This document shows, piece after piece, positions 58,924 through 64,000 of a DNA stretch of 64,000 bases. Position numbers and translations under genes: made by a program. This DNA comes from Basidiobolus meristosporus CBS 931.73 (lineage: Eukaryota; Basidiobolomycota; Basidiobolomycetes; Basidiobolales; Basidiobolaceae): contig MCFE01000249.1 in the NCBI GenBank assembly GCA_002104905.1, forward strand, positions 1 to 64,000, in the 5' to 3' direction. How positions within the stretch are numbered: the first letter of the stretch is position 1; each line of letters starts with the position of its first letter. The notes below the pieces were generated by a model. It was not told the origin of the DNA and searched no databases. It saw only the letters and a program-made list of their open reading frames with translations.

Positions 58924-61567
58924 TCAAAATGTTTCCGTCATCATTGGGATCATGGGCTCCACGTAGATTGCCTCCGTGCTAGATGCGGAATTACTCTCGA
59001 CATCCCCTGCTGGTTTGTCCTCAACGTGGTCTGAAGGCGGTTTGGCGGGAAATCCGTGATCCCGAATGTGTTCCCAAGTACTGATATTTTTCTTGACGTT
59101 TTCGATGCAGTAAGCCATTTCTATGGGATTGATGGGTAAGTATTTCAATGCAACAATCGGCTAAAGTCTATATGACATGCATACCTGGGATCAGCTCACC
59201 AAATATCTCAAATAGTGGAAGTGCTAGTTTGCTAATGAACTCGACCTGACCATTTGCAAGTGCAGTGTCCGTTTGCTCTGGATTCATATTGATGGGATAT
59301 CCCATTCTCTTCTCAAGAAAAGCCTGAAGAAACCCATTTAAGAAGGCGTCATCTGCTACGTACCAATCGAATGTCGCTTACCTGATCACGAAACTCCTTC
59401 ATCAGACACTCGGTCCATCTTGATGCAACATGGAAAGAACGGGCCTGAAAAAGTGACAATGAGTTTTCGTCACTACATCGACTTCATCGTATGAATACCT
59501 ACCGCATTGCTAATATCTGAACACTTTAGAATAGCCGAGCAAAAATATAGCTTCTCTTGGTTCAGATTCAATCCACCATTAGATCCCAGACGCCTGTTTT
59601 GTTCCGTAAAGATTGTGATATAATCAAAGTGAGCACTCATATCAGTTGCCAGTATTGAGTTCACAACCAGTTGACGAAAATCTGTGAAAGAAGCACCAAA
59701 ATAGCTTATTAATCACTGTCATTTGAAAAGCGCTAGGGTATATGGGTACCTTTAAACTCGGGTGTGGATATATCACCGAAAAAGTTGAACTCATACTTCT
59801 TCATGAGCAGGAATAAAGATGTAGTATGATAATTCTCGAGAACTGCCTTATCATTGTACAGAAGAGCTAAAGGAGTCTGTGCGTTGATCATGTAAGCGTT
59901 ATTTACTCCAGGATGGCCCAGATCATGGGCTAAGCTTGCGACCATCAGAGCGAAAACGTCATTAGGACTCAATAGCTGCTGTATACGGCATTTGGCTTGA
60001 TCGCTGTGATTGTCAAAGTGTGAGGACCCTCCATCAGGGCGGCCGATCAACCCGGTGCTTCTTAGTATATAGTAGGTGCACTGAAGGACGTCCACAGCAT
60101 GATAAAAGTTGTGATACGGATTTGGGTTGCAGTAGGCCGCACGAATAGCAAGGATAAAACGGTGAAGCATTTCTGTCCAGGAAAAGTTAATGGCGAAGTT
60201 GTCGTAGCCGTCAAACTTATACGACCTACCATCAGAAACAGAGACGCTCTTTAGCCCTTTCACTGCCAAACAATCTTCGAAAGCGATCAAAATGCAGCGA
60301 AGCAGATCATCTTCTGAGTAATCATACGGGCAAAAGTCCCAGCTAGCGTACTGCTGTCGTAAGTACGACATGCGTTCTTGCGAGGATATAGTGTCTAATC
60401 TGCAAGGACATTAGCTACACTTTGTTTGAGCATTGTGATGTGATATCACAGCTTCCATTACCTAGGAAAATTGGCAACATTGATATGATGAAACGGAGGA
60501 GCATAGTGGTTGATGATCATCTCCTCAAGCCTGCAAAGAAAGTCCGGTTATTTAGTCATCGAAATGATGACAGCAATCGTTGTTCAACGTTACCATTCAT
60601 CACGAGAGAAGGCAGTGTGGAGTCTTTCCTCGATATCGCGAAGATCTCCCTCACGAATGCTCAATCTGGACACCTTATCCATCGCTTCATCACAACTATC
60701 AGGTGAATACATAGGCCTCTTGTGCTTTGTTGAATTCTAAGATGAAGAATGAATACCGGTATGAGATGAATAGATTTGGGTTTTATACTCACCAGCCACA
60801 ATGTCTTGATCACCTGTGTCGATACAGGTTTGATTAGATAATCCACAGCACCAAGGTCTAGACAAGTTGTCATCAACTGTGGTGAATCGTTTCGTGATAT
60901 GACTAGATAATGATTGTTAACAAGACTATTGTGGTTGTGTCGCCAGAATCACTCTACCTATGGGAGTAACATTGGAGATAATTCCAAGGTCTAACTCTTT
61001 GAGGACCACTTTCAAAAGCTCGACACCGTATAGGATATTATCCTTAACAATGTCCATAGGGGTGTTACTACGAACCGGGGAATGAATATCATCATAAAGA
61101 CTGTTTGAGGTGTGGTGGTCCAAATCGATTAGGAGAATGATATTTCCGAATTGACCTGAGGGCAAATTGTGTAGATAAGACATAGCAGCATTTCCGGAAG
61201 TAACCGCCGTCACTAAGAGATAGGTGCGTGAGCATATGGAGAAGAATGGTGTCGGAAAACAAATCAGGGTACCTTGTTTGTAAGAGTCTAAAAGCTGCTG
61301 GATAAACTCAGCAGCTCCGTGGCACTCACGCTTCCAGGATTTCTGACTTCCGGACTCGTTTGCATACTCACAGGAGTCGTAACTTATTTGGTGCTCCTCA
61401 ACTGTGGGTGAGGGCTGTGGGGAGCCGTAAGGGGTTATGTGATAAGTGCCAGCCAAATAAACACTATCTACTAATAGAATTGCACAATCGTTCAACCCCG
61501 GAGTGGGGAGAGTGGTCGTGGGTGGTGAAGGAGGGGACCGGTCACGTCGCAAGAAAGACAAACGCAT
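58924..61567 (-). CDS. Cyclic nucleotide phosphodiesterase with N-terminal receiver-like domain (RegA-like)
   Basis: Class I phosphodiesterases hydrolyse cAMP or cGMP. About eight short-intron exons encode the protein on the minus strand. The N-terminal part (61567 to about 60780) reads as a two-component receiver: beta-1 CAILLVDS, a long insert, NIILLIDLDH with the candidate phospho-acceptor Asp, TPIVISRND, and GAVDYLIKPVS with the conserved Lys. The catalytic domain has the metal-binding motifs HNFYHAVDV and HDLGHPGVNN, then ILATDMSAHF and ILKCSDISNA, ending at 58924. The same domain order is known in Dictyostelium RegA, where phosphorelay activates cAMP breakdown. Only one of the usual two N-terminal acidic residues is seen (VDS for VDD). 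Exact exon joins in the middle were not all verified. Confidence 0.88.
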
Positions 61568-63017
61568 TTGTAAAAGTCAGGACGGAATCTGAAGAGTTCT
61601 TTTGCAGTAGAGAGATTCGATACAAACAATAATATGTGGGATACAGTGAGAATAGGCGGGAAAACTCAAAGAAAATAGAAAGAAGTAGAAACCAAGCAAC
61701 AGTGTCTAATAGGAAAGAAAAGGAAATGCGCGCTGAAAAGTAGGGACACCAATTTAGGGCACAAACTCTGACACAGTCAGTATTTGCAACCAAGTTTGGA
61801 CTAGAATAAAAAGCTATTCTATGGCTTGGAATCATCATAAATATGACCGGAATGCGAGCTCTAGTTCGATCGTATCCTTACTAATGGATCAGATCCTGGA
61901 GATTAGTACCTCAATCGGATAACCGGCTCCATGCACAATGACCAACGCTGGTGTGTGTATTGTTCGTTACTCTGAATCCATGCACTCCGATTCTTTACTC
62001 TGGAAAGCATACATCCAAGCATGCTAGGCTTGGGGAGGATTCCACGTTTCGCAACATTGATTTTCACTATATCTGGCCAATTCCCTTTTTGGCTTGAATG
62101 GGCGTTCCGAGGCATCTCTATTATTATCATATTTGATCTCACTATTTCCATGTGGAAGTGATGATGTATGGAGGGCCAAGTGTTCAAGCCCATAATTGGC
62201 CAGAAATGAATCGACCTCAGGAACATACCAATTGGCCAGAAATGAATCAGCTTCAGGAACATATCAATCTTTCGGGAGAGTAGCTGGAAATTTTCCACCA
62301 CAAACATCAGCTGACCAGGCTCATGAGAATGTATGCAAGCGTCACTCAGTCGCTCTGTGGCAAATGGTATATCTATGTAACGCTATGGTAAAGGCTATAT
62401 CTGCGTGCGATGCACCAATGGCGATACCGAGGAAAATGCACCAATTGTTTCTATTGCTCGACACTGATGGATCGTGATGGGTGGATCAATACCGATTTGT
62501 ACACTCCATGGTACTCAACCTGATATTTTTGGCAACGTTTGGCTATCAATGTTTCCATGCCGGAGCAGATGGCTTAAATCCATATGCCTCAGCAAGTTCA
62601 CAAGCCACGTTGAGCCAGCCACCTTCCTCACTTCTCAAAAAGGCACTCGCTGTTAGCAAGTGATATAACCACCATCCGATTTGGACTAACCACATTTCTA
62701 GCAACGCTCACTTTGATTAGCCAAGTCCCACTCTATGAATCCGTACCTCCTTACTATTGAGCAATCTTGGAAATATCAATGGAGGACACAGTTTGCAGTT
62801 TGCAGCTTAGTGCCGCTTGCTGCACTGCTCATTAAAATCAATGCCCATCACCCGATGATTGGTAGTCACAGGATGATGCTCAAGAGCATAAGTTGACCAA
62901 AAAAGAAAAAAAAATCCGTTGCTTTTTTTTGAATTTTTTTTCTATCATGAATAATATCATTGATTGACATAGAATTTTGCTCAGGATACGCTTCTTTGGT
63001 GAGACGATTCTAACACA
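61568..63017. other. Divergent intergenic region with a 36-base tandem repeat
   Basis: About 1.45 kb with no recognised gene. Positions 62194-62229 and 62230-62265 are two copies of a 36-base unit starting AATTGGCCAGAAATGAATC, differing at a few bases. A- and T-runs lie at about 62900-62940, shortly before the NOP9 start. Confidence 0.6.
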
Positions 63018-64000
63018 ATGCCTCGTGATAAACAAAGACGTGGTCGTAGAGGAAAGAAATCCGGCAAGGGAGAGACCCAGGATGCTCCCGAGCAAAACTA
63101 CAACGAGTATGATTCTCGGGGTGCGGCTGAGGAAAGATATGAGCCCACCTCGCAGCAGGAGTACGATGACCCCAACAATTACTATCAAGGGGAAAACGAC
63201 TGGGAAAACCATAATTTCAGCCGTGCACATTACGGTCGCTTAGATCCGGATATCCAACAATATTTCAAAGGTGTAGAATCCAAGCTTGAGAATGATGGTT
63301 TCGAGAATAACGAAGGTTGGAAACATAGGAGTTTTCTGGTATTGTGTTTCAGTAACTCATCTATTTAATTTTAGAACGTGACTTGTTCTTGGAGAACGTG
63401 TACGCTGAAGTAGACAACAAGGAGCTTCAGCTTACCACTGACCACTCTTGCTCTCTAATTCTCGAGAAACTCTTCAAGATTTCCAACGAATTTCAGCTAC
63501 GAGTGTTCTTCAGCAAACTCCCCGGAAAGTACGAGGTTTTTTAAAGAACGTTTCGAGGCACAATAACTGTCGTACTGATGAAGCTTGTTTTCTCGCTTTA
63601 GATTTATTGAGTGCTTTGTTCATCGATTCGCTTCACACGTTTGTCAAACCCTTTTGAGTTTGGCGGCTGGTGTAATGGAGCAAGAGGTAGTGTTTGATTG
63701 GTCGAATAATCCTAAAGCCTGATTCTAATGTCATTTGGAAAACAGCTGAAAGGTGAGAATGTCATTGAAAACGAAAAGAAGGAAGGTGAGGAAAATCCCC
63801 TCCCCTCTATGGAATCCATGTTCTTGGACATGTGTAAGGTATGTCAATCATTGCGGGGATGCTCCTTAAGCTTCTTAGATACTGATACATTTCATCGCCT
63901 AGGAACTACAACCTCACTGGAATTCCTTAATCGCTGATCCATACGCTTCCCACATCATTCGAGTTATCCTTATTATTCTCTCTGGCGAACCCCTGGAGTC
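63018..64000 (+). CDS. NOP9: Nucleolar pumilio-like protein Nop9, 5' part
   Basis: Nop9 is a Puf-repeat protein that binds ITS1 and 18S precursor RNA during small-subunit assembly in the nucleolus. The gene is cut by the window end. Exons: 63018-63315, 63375-63528, 63602-63686, 63746-63838 and 63903 onwards. A basic N-terminus (KQRRGRRGKKSGKG) leads to LDPDIQQYFKGVE and FENNEERDLFLENVY, the family's opening. Puf repeats follow: LTTDHSCSLILEKLFKI, HRFASHVCQTLLSLAA and IADPYASHIIRVILI. The protein should continue for several hundred residues beyond the window. Confidence 0.92.

Noticed and set aside
1-64000. tRNA genes, rRNA genes and CRISPR arrays.
   Set aside because: I found no cloverleaf-type A/B box pairs outside coding sequence, no rRNA segments and no spaced direct repeats; a dedicated scan could still find a tRNA I missed.

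Overview
The window is nuclear DNA of a fungus, most likely outside the ascomycete and basidiomycete lineages. The evidence is short GT-AG introns (about 50-100 bases), compact spacing, LTR retrotransposons and fungal housekeeping genes, next to three genes that the model yeasts lack: an SZT2-like KICSTOR protein, a receiver-domain phosphodiesterase, and a ZMIZ-like SUMO ligase. Species placement is inference; no marker in the window fixes it.

Layout. Positions 1-10.4 kb are an AT-rich graveyard of mobile elements. It holds an inverted fragment of a Ty1/copia element joined head-on to a second, 5'-truncated copia copy with its 3' LTR, a decayed Plavaka/Tnp2-type (CACTA) transposase, an internally deleted copia element carrying a nested LTR with a 5-base target duplication, and another isolated LTR. 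Positions 10.67-16.7 kb hold four urate oxidase genes as two nearly identical divergent pairs. Each pair shares one promoter region, and the duplicated block ends almost exactly at the outer stop codons. From 17.4 kb on the sequence is gene-dense: exosome Csl4, proteasome ATPase Rpt5, TBP remover Mot1, Coa3, acetyl-CoA C-acetyltransferase, a 10-kb SZT2 gene, a PIAS/ZMIZ-like SUMO ligase, a Bin3/MePCE RNA cap methyltransferase, PER1, Prp22/DHX8, Pam16, an SH3-WW-WW Ras exchange factor, a Sec2/Rabin-type Rab exchange factor, a receiver-domain cyclic nucleotide phosphodiesterase, and the 5' part of Nop9, which runs off the end.

How the genes relate. Most are unlinked housekeeping functions. One loose theme is nutrient and cAMP signalling: SZT2 (TORC1 amino-acid branch), a Cdc25-like RasGEF and a phosphodiesterase lie within about 31 kb. 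Three gene pairs are divergent with short shared promoters (MePCE/PER1, PRP22/PAM16, RasGEF/SEC2).

Quality note. Three single-base frame disruptions fall between 19.9 and 22.1 kb in two adjacent, otherwise intact and normally essential genes (RPT5 and MOT1). Local consensus errors are the simplest explanation. Exon boundaries given here were placed by eye from splice signals and family conservation.
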